A stretch of 64,000 bases of DNA from Rhodanobacter sp. C03. Lineage in GTDB: Bacteria > Pseudomonadota > Gammaproteobacteria > Xanthomonadales > Rhodanobacteraceae. The first letter of the stretch is position 1. Every line of letters starts with the position of its first letter. The notes below the pieces were generated by a model. The model did no database searches and was not told the DNA's origin. It saw only the letters and a list, made by a program, of their open reading frames with translations. Position numbers and translations under genes: made by a program. The stretch is from contig NZ_MUNT01000006.1 of assembly GCF_002001175.1 (NCBI RefSeq), positions 1 through 64,000 on the forward strand, written 5' to 3'. This document shows positions 7,176 through 15,245 of the stretch, one piece after another.

Positions 7176-7373
7176 ATGGTGTTTGAGTGGCCCGGCATCA
7201 AAACCGCATCCGTCGATGTGTGTCGATTTGGCCATGAGTCGTTCGTCGCATGGTTGGAAGAGTACGCAGATGAGACGTACGACACCGGGAACCGACATGC
7301 GAACAGGGGCGGCAACCAGCCGTTGGCAACCCTGATCGAGACACTTCAAATCATACGGAATGACTTGTCATGA
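7176..7373 (+). CDS. Small hypothetical ORF, 65 aa, overlapping yceI-like gene
   Basis: The frame encodes 65 residues with a natural composition, including FVAWLEEYADETYDTGNRH and LATLIETLQIIRNDLS. Its stop overlaps the next start as ATGA (7370-7373), a common sign of translational coupling in operons. Against it, no good SD precedes the ATG, a stop lies two codons upstream, and I do not recognise the protein. It may be the C-terminal remnant of a longer gene. Confidence 0.35.
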   Translation: MVFEWPGIKTASVDVCRFGHESFVAWLEEYADETYDTGNRHANRGGNQPLATLIETLQIIRNDLS

Positions 7374-8068
7374 ACAACACGATCCGAACCGTTTCGCGGC
7401 GGCTTGCCGTCAGCTCGGTTGTTGCTTTGCTTGGCGTGCATTGCGCCATGTCCCGTGCTGCCAACGCGTCCGCGCCACCTGCCATGCCTCCTGCGATGGC
7501 ACCACCCGCGGGCATGTACCAGATCGACAAGACTCACGCGAGTCTGCAACTTCGTGTAAGCCATATGGGATTCTCGACTTACACCACGCGGTTTAGCCGC
7601 TTCGATGCAACCTTGATGTTCGACCCAAACAACCTGCCTGTATCCAAACTTGTGGCCACCGTCGACGCTGCGTCGTTGGAAATGGATGCGGCACCGAAGA
7701 TGTGTGTGGATATCGTGCAAGGACCTCAGTTCCTTGATACCAAAAAGTTTCCCAAGATCGTCTTCCGCTCGGAAAAAATTCGCATGACCGGCGCCAAATC
7801 GTTTGAGATCTCGGGCACCTTGGATCTGCATGGCATCACGCGCCCACTGGTGCTGACCGGCACATACAACGGAGGGTATGCAGGCATCGCCAACATGGAC
7901 CCACACGCTCGTATCGGATTCTCCGCGCATGGGACCTTCAACCGCTCGGATTTTGGTATGGGATACGGCGTGCCCGCGCCGGGCACCACCATGGGTGTGG
8001 GCGACTTGATCGACGTGTCTATCGAGGTCGAGTTCAGTGGGCCGTCATTGGCGACTACTGGCGGCTAG
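7370..8068 (+). CDS. YceI-family periplasmic lipid-binding protein
   Basis: A 232-residue exported protein: signal peptide (hydrophobic SSVVALLGVHCAMSRA), a short Ala/Pro/Met-rich linker (30-48), then the YceI lipocalin-like barrel from YQIDKTHASLQLRVSHMGF to IDVSIEVEF. The family hallmarks H-x-x-x-x-F-x-V-S-H-x-G and LDLHGITRPL are present. YceI proteins bind isoprenoid/polyprenoid-type lipids in the periplasm and are linked to envelope or acid stress. The specific ligand here is unknown. It is convergent with the HxlR-like remnant. Confidence 0.9.
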   Translation: MNNTIRTVSRRLAVSSVVALLGVHCAMSRAANASAPPAMPPAMAPPAGMYQIDKTHASLQLRVSHMGFSTYTTRFSRFDATLMFDPNNLPVSKLVATVDAASLEMDAAPKMCVDIVQGPQFLDTKKFPKIVFRSEKIRMTGAKSFEISGTLDLHGITRPLVLTGTYNGGYAGIANMDPHARIGFSAHGTFNRSDFGMGYGVPAPGTTMGVGDLIDVSIEVEFSGPSLATTGG

Positions 8069-8194
8069 TCGCACTCATAGGCTGTAAGTGTCGCGTTGAC
8101 GGTGTTAGCGCTCAGTGCGTGCACTAGCGCCACTTTGACACCGGACGAATCTGCCGGTGCGGGCAGGAAGTGACCGCATGCCGGGTTGAGTTGG

Positions 8195-8596
8195 TCACCC
8201 TTGCCGGTTGGCGCTGTGAGGCGGCACCTTCGATCGAGCAGGAAAAACCTGAGGGGGAACGTCACGGGACGTGCCGTCAAAGCGTGCACGTGCGGCATGG
8301 ATATCGCCATGGCAACGGTCCGCCCATTCGATGAGACCCGCCATCGGGTCCAACAGCGATTGGCCTAGCGGGGCCAACCGATATTCAACGCCCGGCGGCT
8401 TGGTCGGGAAGACATGGCGGGTGATCAGTCCATCGCGCTCCAGATCGCGCAAGGTCTGGGTGAGCATGCGCTTGGAAATGTCATGGACAGCACGGTGAAG
8501 TTCGCTGGAGCGGTGCCGGAATCGATGTTCAACTCGACTGGCATCCGCAATATAACTGGCGCGGCAGTTTGGCGGCGCCATCGATGCTCCGGCCAT
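8195..8596 (-). pseudogene. HxlR-family regulator lacking its N-terminal half
   Basis: The frame keeps the second half of the HxlR winged helix: [40 protein letters not shown] and [14 protein letters not shown], then a C-terminal helix. The first helices that should precede it (C-P-x-x-x-x-L-x-x-I-x-x-K-W-x-x-L-I-L) are missing and replaced by a short unrelated stretch with [20 protein letters not shown]. An internal deletion of roughly 15-30 codons plus frame disturbance would explain this. If expressed it could not form a normal DNA-binding dimer. Its start lies 2 nt from the end of the padR-like gene. Confidence 0.65.
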
Positions 8597-8598
8597 CT

Positions 8599-9168
8599 TT
8601 AGTCAATAGCGAGGCGCTTTGGATCCACGACGTCGCACACGCGACGCGCTTTGACGTCTGTGAGCAGACCTTTCAGCCAGTCGCGATCGAGGCGTCGCTG
8701 TTGGTCGAGATGACGCAGCAGATGTTCGCCGCCTGTTGAAAGCACGGGACGGAGTTCCTTGCGGATCGGACCGAGCTTGGCGATCTGTTCGTCGAGACGA
8801 GCAATCCGGTCACGGATGAGATCCTGGACGATGGAAAGATCGCTCAGGTGCAGGAACAGGAGCGCTCCATATAACGTCTGGGATACCGGGCCGTCTTCCT
8901 CGAATTGCCGATGCAGCAGGTCCACAAACTCGGTCTTTCCCTTCGCAGTGATCTTGTAGACCGTGCGCATGCCACCGCGGGCCACGCGTTGGTGGGACAC
9001 GGTCGAAATCAGGCCCTCTTTATCCATTTGCCGGATCGCATAGTAGAGCGTCCCCACCTCAACGTCGGTGTAGCACTCGATCATCGCGTTCTCGAGGCGG
9101 CGCTTGATCTCGTAAGGATGGAAGTTCCCGCGATGCAGCACGCCGAGGATGAGAAGTTTTGCCTTCAT
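8599..9168 (-). CDS. PadR-family transcriptional regulator
   Basis: A 189-residue regulator. The N-terminal winged helix has the PadR signature [20 protein letters not shown], then [19 protein letters not shown] and a basic wing with [14 protein letters not shown]. The C-terminal half is helical with coiled-coil character ([14 protein letters not shown]), as in PadR subfamily 1 dimerisation regions. It is divergently transcribed from a small membrane-protein gene 48 nt away, with an inverted repeat between them, so it probably represses both. The inducer is unknown. Confidence 0.9.
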   Translation of the reverse strand: MKAKLLILGVLHRGNFHPYEIKRRLENAMIECYTDVEVGTLYYAIRQMDKEGLISTVSHQRVARGGMRTVYKITAKGKTEFVDLLHRQFEEDGPVSQTLYGALLFLHLSDLSIVQDLIRDRIARLDEQIAKLGPIRKELRPVLSTGGEHLLRHLDQQRRLDRDWLKGLLTDVKARRVCDVVDPKRLAID

Positions 9169-9178
9169 GGTGAAATAA

Positions 9179-9200
9179 TATTAGTCTAATTAAACTATTA
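9179..9200. promoter_or_regulatory. Probable PadR operator in the divergent promoter
   Basis: The sequence tagtctaattaaacta (9182-9197) is a 16-bp palindrome with one mismatched pair, extended by two further pairs outside it. It is the only dyad in the 48-nt gap between the padR-like gene and the membrane-protein gene, and its position would block both promoters. PadR proteins commonly bind A/T-rich dyads of this kind. Confidence 0.65.
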
Positions 9201-9216
9201 CAACGGGAGAAGGCAC

Positions 9217-9603
9217 ATGTGGCGTGCTATCGCAGGGGTCACCGCCGGGCTGGTAGCCTGGGTTGTTGTGGTAACGGTCCTGAATTTTGGTTTGCGATGG
9301 TGGCTACCGGGCTATGTGCAGGCCGAGCCTGCGATGTTGTTCACGCTCGGCATGAAAATCGCGCGTCTTTCGATCGGGGCGCTCTCGTCCCTCGCCGCCG
9401 GTGCGCTGGTACGTACCATCACGCGCTCAAACCTGGCGCCATGGATCGTCGGATTGGTGCTGCTTGCGCTGTTTGTGCCGGACCACATCCACATCTGGAA
9501 CAAATTTCCGGTTTGGTACCACCTGACATTTCTTGTCACGCTTGCGCCGCTGGCGGCGCTGGGCGCGCGGCTGGTGCCGCGTGCCAAAGTCAATCCGGGA
9601 TAG
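9217..9603 (+). CDS. Small integral membrane protein, probable PadR target
   Basis: A 128-residue protein with four predicted membrane helices: about 5-27, 40-65 (IARLSIGALSSLAAGALV), 73-90 (APWIVGLVLLALFVPDHI) and 98-120. Between helices 3 and 4 is a short polar loop with DHIHIWNKFPVWYH. I do not recognise a named family. It starts 8 nt after a gggaga SD and is divergent from the padR-like gene, so it is probably the regulated partner. Confidence 0.7.
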   Translation: MWRAIAGVTAGLVAWVVVVTVLNFGLRWWLPGYVQAEPAMLFTLGMKIARLSIGALSSLAAGALVRTITRSNLAPWIVGLVLLALFVPDHIHIWNKFPVWYHLTFLVTLAPLAALGARLVPRAKVNPG

Positions 9604-9732
9604 ACGGCGCGCCAACTTATCGTTTGACACGAGGGCGCCAAGGATCGACCAGCGACCTTCAGTCGGAAGCTCGGCTGGTTGGCGATGCCGGGCAAGTTGG
9701 GTGGCGAGCCTGGTCAACTTTGGAACGATAAT

Positions 9733-9776
9733 GGGCCAGCTCAGAGCCACTTACATCTGTTTGATTTTTTCCGGGT
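9733..9776. repeat. Single-sided remnant, 'ccagctcagagccac' repeat family
   Basis: The segment gggccagctcagagccacttac (9733-9754) matches gggtccagctcagagccacct at 10933-10953. The right-hand inverted arm is not recognisable except for a T-rich run. It lies in the 201-nt gap between the membrane-protein gene and the convergent ketopantoate-reductase-like gene. Confidence 0.5.
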
Positions 9777-9804
9777 AAGAGGGCGCGAAGTGGCTATGGC
9801 CCGC

Positions 9805-10830
9805 TTACGAAGCGGCGCCAGCTGCAGCCCGCATCTCCGCCAGCAGTGCTTCAGCCGACCATGAAGGACGCATGTCGGCTCGTTCGGCTTCGCGTACGAG
9901 TTCGCATAGCCGTTCGTTCACGGGTGCTGTTTGCCCAAGGCGTTGGGCGAGGCGCACGACTTCTCCGTTGATCCAGTCGATTTCCGTGGCACGCCCGGCC
10001 GCCAAGTCGTCCGACATCGACGATCGCGCGAGCGGATCGATCGTCAGCATCCTGCGGCCGAGCCGCTCGAACCATGCATCGGGTAAGCCGAGAACACGCG
10101 GTATCCAGCTGGCCGGAAGCGGCGTCAGCCTGGCGGGTCGTATGTCGGCCCGCTTCAGAAGCGCCAGCGCTTCTTTCTGCGCCATGCCGAGGCAGATCCG
10201 GTAGGCGCGTTGCGAGAGTTCCTCCTTCAAGGGCCGATTCGCCAGCGCGTTGATGGCATTGTTGAGATTGAGCAGCAGCTTCGCCCACTGCACCGGCAAC
10301 ATGTCGGCGTGCTGGATCAGCGGCAGCCCCGCGTTGCTGAACGCTTCGACGAACGGCTGCATGGCTGGCGCACGCCTGATCTCCAGTTCGCCCGCTGAGC
10401 CTTGATGAAATGCACCGGCACTGCGTTCGACGACATTGAAGGGCACCATCCCCTCCAGCACCGTGCACTGCGGCAGCGCGGCGCGCAGCACGTCCGCGTT
10501 GCCGATGCCGTTCTGGAAACTCACGACGATCGTGCCGGGGCGAAGCACGTTCGCCAGTTCTGCCGCGGCCGTGGCTGTCGCGATGGATTTGACGGTTACC
10601 AGTACGAGATCCGCTGTGGCAGCCGTCGCAGGGTCCGTCGACACCTCGATCCGCTCCCGGGGCACATGCCAGCGGCTTTCGTCGTGCCGCGACAGCGTGA
10701 TGCCTTGATGGCGCAACTGGTCGGCGACGCGCGCACGCCCAATGAAATTGACGTCGCTGCCTCCGGCAAGAAGCCGTCCACCGACATAGCAACCAATCGA
10801 GCCAGCGCCGTAGATAACGATTTTTGCCAT
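9805..10830 (-). CDS. 2-dehydropantoate 2-reductase (ketopantoate reductase) family protein
   Basis: A 341-residue NADPH-dependent reductase of the PanE/ApbA type. The N-terminal Rossmann motif is IVIYGAGSIGCYVGGRL, followed by SFQNGIGN (the Asn of the active site), WAKLLLNLNNAINAL (catalytic Lys) and TEIDWINGEVVRLA, the Glu/Asn substrate-binding helix. In pantothenate synthesis the enzyme makes pantoate, but genomes often encode several paralogues with other 2-oxoacid substrates. No other pan gene is nearby, so the pathway is open. I chose ATG 10830 over an in-frame GTG four codons earlier because the protein then starts right at the first beta strand. Confidence 0.85.
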   Translation of the reverse strand: MAKIVIYGAGSIGCYVGGRLLAGGSDVNFIGRARVADQLRHQGITLSRHDESRWHVPRERIEVSTDPATAATADLVLVTVKSIATATAAAELANVLRPGTIVVSFQNGIGNADVLRAALPQCTVLEGMVPFNVVERSAGAFHQGSAGELEIRRAPAMQPFVEAFSNAGLPLIQHADMLPVQWAKLLLNLNNAINALANRPLKEELSQRAYRICLGMAQKEALALLKRADIRPARLTPLPASWIPRVLGLPDAWFERLGRRMLTIDPLARSSMSDDLAAGRATEIDWINGEVVRLAQRLGQTAPVNERLCELVREAERADMRPSWSAEALLAEMRAAAGAAS

Positions 10831-10932
10831 TAAGTTGCTCACGCGATGCGTTGGGAAACAGAGTGCACTCTCATCAACCGCTCGGCCCTGGAAAGTCGAT
10901 TCTGCCCTCTATCTGGATCCGTTGAAGCAAAG

Positions 10933-10977
10933 CGGGTCCAGCTCAGAGCCACCTATGCGAAAAGTGACTCTGATCCG
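10933..10977. repeat. Palindromic repeat, 'ccagctcagagccac' family
   Basis: The arm gggtccagctcagagccacct (10933-10953) faces aaaagtgactctgatccg (10960-10977) in inverse orientation, with imperfect pairing of CAGAGtCACTT. It lies in the divergent upstream region of the ketopantoate-reductase-like gene. Confidence 0.6.
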
Positions 10978-11002
10978 TTTGCGCAAGTGACGCATATGCA
11001 AC

Positions 11003-11042
11003 GAGGCCAGGGACACATACCCTGGTATATGTCCCTGGCCTC
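11003..11042. repeat. Compact palindrome, 'ggccagggaca' type
   Basis: The arms gaggccagggacacata (11003-11019) and tatatgtccctggcctc (11026-11042) are inverted, with 16 of 17 positions paired around a 6-nt loop. The core ccagggaca is close to the 'tcagggaca' core of another repeat family in the window. A hairpin this strong, 57 nt downstream of the lipoprotein gene's stop on the minus strand, could also act as a terminator. Confidence 0.75.
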
Positions 11043-11098
11043 TGGTGGGTGACGCTTGGCATCCCGTCGCATTGCAGCCACGGGTGCCCAGTCAAAAA

Positions 11099-11779
11099 TC
11101 AGGAATGCGCGTTGGCTTCGCTGTCATTGTACTTGGTGAGCTGATTTCTGATCGCCAGCTGCACCGCATCGACCAGCGGATCGTTTTCGCCCTGCTTGGT
11201 GGCAGGTGCAATCGTTCTCGTGAAAATGCGTTTGCCATTGATGCTGGTATCAATGTAGACGATGTAAACAGAGGCCTTGTTCGGGTCCTCCGCCTGCGTA
11301 TAGAGGCCACGCTTGTACTCATCGGCGGACATGCCGTCGAACGCTTTTTCGTCGACAAGACTGGTCTGTGCCATCTCGTCGCGGCTGACCATGGCATCGC
11401 CGATCAATGCACCGGCTACGCCACCAATAGCCGCCCCGGCGGCGCCATGTCTAAGCTGCGACTTCATGTTTGAGTACACCACGAAGTGGTAGACGGCGAC
11501 CTGGGGTGATCCATTTTGCGCGTTGGACTGCTTGGCGATCTGGTACTGCAGCAACCTCACGGGGGAGGGTGACAAGCGCGCATCCCCGACGCGCCAGATC
11601 CCGTACTCCTTGCTGGTGATCATCAAGCTGAAGATCTGGTGGTCCTTCTCGCTAGTCGGCCGCATGTCACTTACCGTGACCGAATCCGACTTTCCCATGT
11701 CCGGAACGCTCACCTTTGTCACTACAGGTGCGCATGCGGTGCACGCGAGCGTCAACAGAGCCACAAGTATCTTTTTCAT
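11099..11779 (-). CDS. Putative lipoprotein with glycine-zipper segment
   Basis: A 226-residue envelope protein. The N-terminus MKKILVALLTLACTACAPV is a lipoprotein-type signal, with Cys13 or Cys16 as the lipidated residue. The middle contains a glycine zipper, HGAAGAAIGGVAGALIGDAM (about 109-128), typical of membrane-associated or self-assembling segments. The rest is mixed alpha/beta with a C-terminal Lys/Gln-rich helix. No family name is recognised. It is transcribed away from the winged-helix regulator gene's 3' end, with a compact palindrome downstream. Confidence 0.7.
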   Translation of the reverse strand: MKKILVALLTLACTACAPVVTKVSVPDMGKSDSVTVSDMRPTSEKDHQIFSLMITSKEYGIWRVGDARLSPSPVRLLQYQIAKQSNAQNGSPQVAVYHFVVYSNMKSQLRHGAAGAAIGGVAGALIGDAMVSRDEMAQTSLVDEKAFDGMSADEYKRGLYTQAEDPNKASVYIVYIDTSINGKRIFTRTIAPATKQGENDPLVDAVQLAIRNQLTKYNDSEANAHS

Positions 11780-11921
11780 GTTTTCCCCTGTGATGAAGAT
11801 ACATCTGCAAAAAAAGTTCTATGCCACGATCAAAGTATGCATTCAGGTGAATTGGACGGATAGTCCGAGCTGCCACTCGGCACGGCACAGCGACAAGGTG
11901 ACTGAGGTCATTGAATCCAGC

Positions 11922-13997
11922 TCATTCGCAACGCGCGCCATCGCCTTCGGGTTTGCATTGTGGAGGCCAGCCGTTGCTGCGCCAAAATTCGATGAATTTC
12001 ATGCGCTGCAGAAAACTCTGAAATGCCGGGTCACGGTGCAAGGCAGTGAAATCGACCGTCCACAAGATCTTGCCATTGGGTTGCTGGTCGCCGAGTTCGA
12101 ATTCAGCGAGTAACGGCGCGGCGTCCAATGGCGGTGCGAAAAGCCGCAACGGGCTCGCGCCACCGATCTTGGTTTCCGATGCTGCGATAGCAGCCTCGGC
12201 TTTCGGCCAGCGCGCGGGATCGAGCAACGCCTCGGTGACGGCAGCATACGCAACGGCGGCATATGCATACGCAGTTTTCTCGTCTTCCTCACTGGATTGA
12301 GTGGACAGACTGGACATCTGCCCAACGAAATGGCGTGCGGCCGTGTAGTCGTGGCGCCAGACTGCATTGCGCCAGCGCGCGGCTACGGTGAGCCATTCGG
12401 GTTCCGATTCGAGGCTCGGTAGCAAATCCAGATAATGCCTGGCTTCGTCGTGACGACCCAGCGTATCCAGCTCGGTGGCAAGATTGTAGGTGCCCCAATA
12501 GCTGAGCGGGTCGGACGAGTAGTTGGTTTCGAATTCGGAGAGAGCCTGTTCGCGATATCCGAGTCTGCCCAGCCACATTCCGACAATGGAGTGCATGATT
12601 GGATCGGTAGGGGACTGCGCGAGCGCGGCATCGTATTCCTTCTTCACCGTGGCCCAGTCGTGGTTGTGTGAAGCCACCAACCCCAAGGCCGCATGGGCAT
12701 AGATATCGTCGGGGTCGAGATCAAGCGCATGCCGCGCCTCGTGCAGCGCATCGTTGTCTCTGCCGTCGTCCTCGAAGCCGGATGCAAGATTTGCCGCAAG
12801 CAAGCCATGTACAGGAGCAAAATCCGGCGCGCGTGCGGCCAGCGCATTCAGTGCGGTTTCCGCCTTGGTGTTGGCGGCTGAATCGCTCTGCGTAAGAAAC
12901 ACGTGGCGCAATTCGAGGTATTCGCGAAACACCTGCGGATCGACGGTTTTGGCACCGGTATGTGCCATGCCGATGTGCAAAGCCAGTGCAGAAGCCACGG
13001 CTTGCGCGATGTCCTGCTGCAGCGCGAATACGTCGGCAAATTTGCGGTCGTAGTCCTGCGTCCACAGCGTGCGACCCGACGGCGTTTCGATCAGGCGCAG
13101 GCTGATACGCAGCTGATCACCGGCCTCGTGCAAGCTGCCTTCGATGGCGTGAGTAACATGCAGGCGTTCAGCCAGCTGCTTGGCGTCGAAGCCATCCTGT
13201 TGCGCCCGCAGGGCCGACGCGCTGGAAATCAGGCGCAAGCCATTGACGTGTGCGAGCCGTGTCGTCAAATCCTCGCTCAGGCCATCGGCGAAAGCGATCT
13301 CATGGCTGTCTGCGCCGGTCGTGCGCAAAGGCAACACGACCAGGACAGGCAAAGGTGCAGGTGCTGCGATCAACGCGTGGTGCAACCACAGCAGGCCAGC
13401 AACGGTTATGACCAGCATGCATGCCATGACGGCGTTGCGCATGCGCCTGTGCGGCGTTGCAAGCGCCGGAAGCGCGACTGAGGACGAATCGGCGACAGGC
13501 GTCGACGAGATCGGCGAATCCGCAAGCTCGCCGCCAGTTGCAGGTATCGGGGACACGGGCAGGATGTCCACCGCATTCAGTACGGGTGCCAACGCCGTCG
13601 CCGAAACGATCGGCTGCGCACTTGTTGTATCAGCATTCGCACCGGACAAGACGGGTCGTGCATCGAGCAGGCGTACTTGTGCGTCGAAGCGGTAGCCGAT
13701 GCCGTGAAGCGTATGCAAATAGTGTTGATCTTCAACACGTTCGCCAAGCGCCTGTCGGAGCATGGTGACGACGCGATTGAGCACGCCGGGTGTCAAATGG
13801 CTATGGCCCCAAACCGCATCGAGGAGTTCATCCCGGCTGAAAGCACGGCCCGGATGCTGCGCGAGCAAGGCAAGCACCGCAAACGCCTTCGGTTCGAGCG
13901 GCACGTCCGTGCCGGCCACGAATAGTCGCCGTCCGGCGAGATCAATTTCCACCGCGTCGAACACGATCCATCCAGCTGGATTTTCGGTTTCCATCAT
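11922..13997 (-). CDS. Membrane-bound winged-helix regulator with TolB-like and TPR domains
   Basis: A 691-residue CadC-like protein. Residues about 9-105 are an OmpR/PhoB-type winged helix (LEPKAFAVLALLAQHPGR, then HTLHGIGYRF). A Ser/Ala/Pro-rich linker follows, then one membrane helix (about 186-210, MACMLVITVAGLLWLHHALI). Next is a TolB-like/FlgO-like domain (about 213-335, FADGLSEDLTTRLAHV to FALQQDIAQAVASAL), then TPR helices to about 600. Such proteins bind DNA with the cytoplasmic domain while the periplasmic part senses a signal. Target genes are unknown; the divergent 14336 gene is a candidate. The ATG at 13997 follows gggggagg; an upstream in-frame ATG at 14126 would read through the promoter dyads. 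Confidence 0.85.
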   Translation of the reverse strand: MMETENPAGWIVFDAVEIDLAGRRLFVAGTDVPLEPKAFAVLALLAQHPGRAFSRDELLDAVWGHSHLTPGVLNRVVTMLRQALGERVEDQHYLHTLHGIGYRFDAQVRLLDARPVLSGANADTTSAQPIVSATALAPVLNAVDILPVSPIPATGGELADSPISSTPVADSSSVALPALATPHRRMRNAVMACMLVITVAGLLWLHHALIAAPAPLPVLVVLPLRTTGADSHEIAFADGLSEDLTTRLAHVNGLRLISSASALRAQQDGFDAKQLAERLHVTHAIEGSLHEAGDQLRISLRLIETPSGRTLWTQDYDRKFADVFALQQDIAQAVASALALHIGMAHTGAKTVDPQVFREYLELRHVFLTQSDSAANTKAETALNALAARAPDFAPVHGLLAANLASGFEDDGRDNDALHEARHALDLDPDDIYAHAALGLVASHNHDWATVKKEYDAALAQSPTDPIMHSIVGMWLGRLGYREQALSEFETNYSSDPLSYWGTYNLATELDTLGRHDEARHYLDLLPSLESEPEWLTVAARWRNAVWRHDYTAARHFVGQMSSLSTQSSEEDEKTAYAYAAVAYAAVTEALLDPARWPKAEAAIAASETKIGGASPLRLFAPPLDAAPLLAEFELGDQQPNGKILWTVDFTALHRDPAFQSFLQRMKFIEFWRSNGWPPQCKPEGDGARCE

Positions 13998-14061
13998 CGT
14001 GCCTCCCCCGAATGCTCCTATTCGGCACTCAACGGCATTGCCTGTCAAATCAAAGAGATAT

Positions 14062-14106
14062 TTGTTGGGAAATATTGCCCCAACAAATTCCCAAGCATTT
14101 CCCAAC
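14062..14106. promoter_or_regulatory. Cluster of TTGGG/CCCAA half-sites in the divergent promoter
   Basis: A perfect 8-bp dyad ttgttggg-N9-cccaacaa spans 14062-14086. Two direct half-sites follow, aattcccaag (14086-14095) and atttcccaac (14097-14106), 11 bp apart, that is one helical turn. The last is also the perfect inverse of gttgggaaat at 14064-14073. The cluster lies between the winged-helix regulator gene and the secreted-protein gene at 14336, as expected for an autoregulated divergent control region. Confidence 0.6.
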
Positions 14107-14335
14107 GACACCCCAACCAGTTCCACACCGGAACATCATGCATTGCGACGTGATCAGCGTGAACCTGCTCCCGTCGGCGTTACAGGCGGCGGCATCAGCC
14201 GGACGGGGGAACGAACACCACACCTTCCATCTTTGGTGCGCCAAAGCGATGGCAATCGCACAACGCTGGACCACGGACCCAACGGGCGTAGCGATATCGC
14301 CCTTTCCCAAGACAATCCAACGCGAGAGAACGATC

Positions 14336-14908
14336 ATGACTATTCGAAGCGAAGTGGTTTTCTTCAGCGCACTGGCGATGTTGCTGCCGCTATCGGCACC
14401 GTCCGCCGCGCAGATGGCCGGGCCGGACAACGCGCAGAATTTCCTGAACCAGCAGGCCACCGGCCTGGTCCAGGCAGTGCGTCTGGCCACCGCCAAATAC
14501 CAGAACGTGTCACAAGCCATAAAGGATGGCTACCAGGCTGACGCGAACGGTTGTGTCAGCAGCCCCGACGAGGGGGCCATGGGCGTGCACTACATCAATG
14601 GCAGCCTGATTGGTGGTGGCCCTCTGGATGCCGCGCATCCGCAGGGGCTGGTGTACGAGCCGCTGGGGAACGGACGGCTGGGGCTGGTGGCAGTGGAATA
14701 CATCACGATCGCCCAGCTCTGGGATGGCAGTCACACAGACGGCTCGCCGGCCAAACTGATAGGACAGGAGTTCGACTATATGGAAGCGCCAAACCGCTTC
14801 CGACTCCCGGCGGTCTACAACCTGCATGTATGGGCCTGGAAGTACAACCCGATGGGCGTGTTCTCGATGTGGAATCCGAACGTGTCGTGCGACAGCTACA
14901 CGGAGTAG
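14336..14908 (+). CDS. Secreted hypothetical protein, 190 aa
   Basis: An exported protein with a signal peptide (hydrophobic VVFFSALAMLLPLSAPSAAQ, cleavage near residue 26). The mature part has a helical start (FLNQQATGLVQAVRLATAKY), then a conserved-looking core: MGVHYINGSLIGGGPLDAAH, LVYEPLGNGRLGLVAVEYI and YNLHVWAWKYNPMGVFSMW, ending NPNVSC. I recall similar uncharacterised proteins in proteobacteria with the G-V-H-Y-x-N-x-x-L, LVYE and W-x-W-K-x-N-P-x-G pattern, but know no function. The His and Trp residues could form a metal or ligand site. It is divergent from the regulator at 13997. Confidence 0.7.
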   Translation: MTIRSEVVFFSALAMLLPLSAPSAAQMAGPDNAQNFLNQQATGLVQAVRLATAKYQNVSQAIKDGYQADANGCVSSPDEGAMGVHYINGSLIGGGPLDAAHPQGLVYEPLGNGRLGLVAVEYITIAQLWDGSHTDGSPAKLIGQEFDYMEAPNRFRLPAVYNLHVWAWKYNPMGVFSMWNPNVSCDSYTE

Positions 14909-15245
14909 TTCAGCCGCGCAGTTGTGGTTTTGTTTGCCAGGCTTGTCGATCGTGGCTGGGCTCAGATGAGCTTTCATTGGCTGCACCGATGTAGGGGCAG
15001 GCGGATTGATGGTGATTTCCATCCCGAAGATTGACCGCTCCAAACTACGGTTGTTGTCCGCACCGTGGATGACTGAGCACCGCGCACCACGAGTGTCATA
15101 ACGAACCGAGTTTCGCGCTGGTGCGCGAAATGGGGACTTGAAGCCAGGTTCTCGAGGTGAACCGCTTGCTTGATTGCAATGCGTTTTGCTGCGCCGGGAT
15201 ATCTCGATATGGCAAGTCAATTTGATGAATTCAGGAGACATAGTC
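14909..15245. other. Intergenic stretch with a perfect hairpin (15111-15130)
   Basis: This 337-nt gap between two plus-strand genes contains one notable element: tttcgcgc-tggt-gcgcgaaa, a perfect 8-bp stem with a 4-nt loop at 15111-15130, without a following T-run. A minus-strand frame through the area has no supporting features. The promoter for the next gene presumably lies after 15131. Nothing else is recognised. Confidence 0.5.

Noticed and set aside
15111..15130. Hairpin tttcgcgc-tggt-gcgcgaaa read as a terminator
   Set aside because: No T-run and too far (about 200 nt) from the upstream stop; kept only as a note in the intergenic entry.
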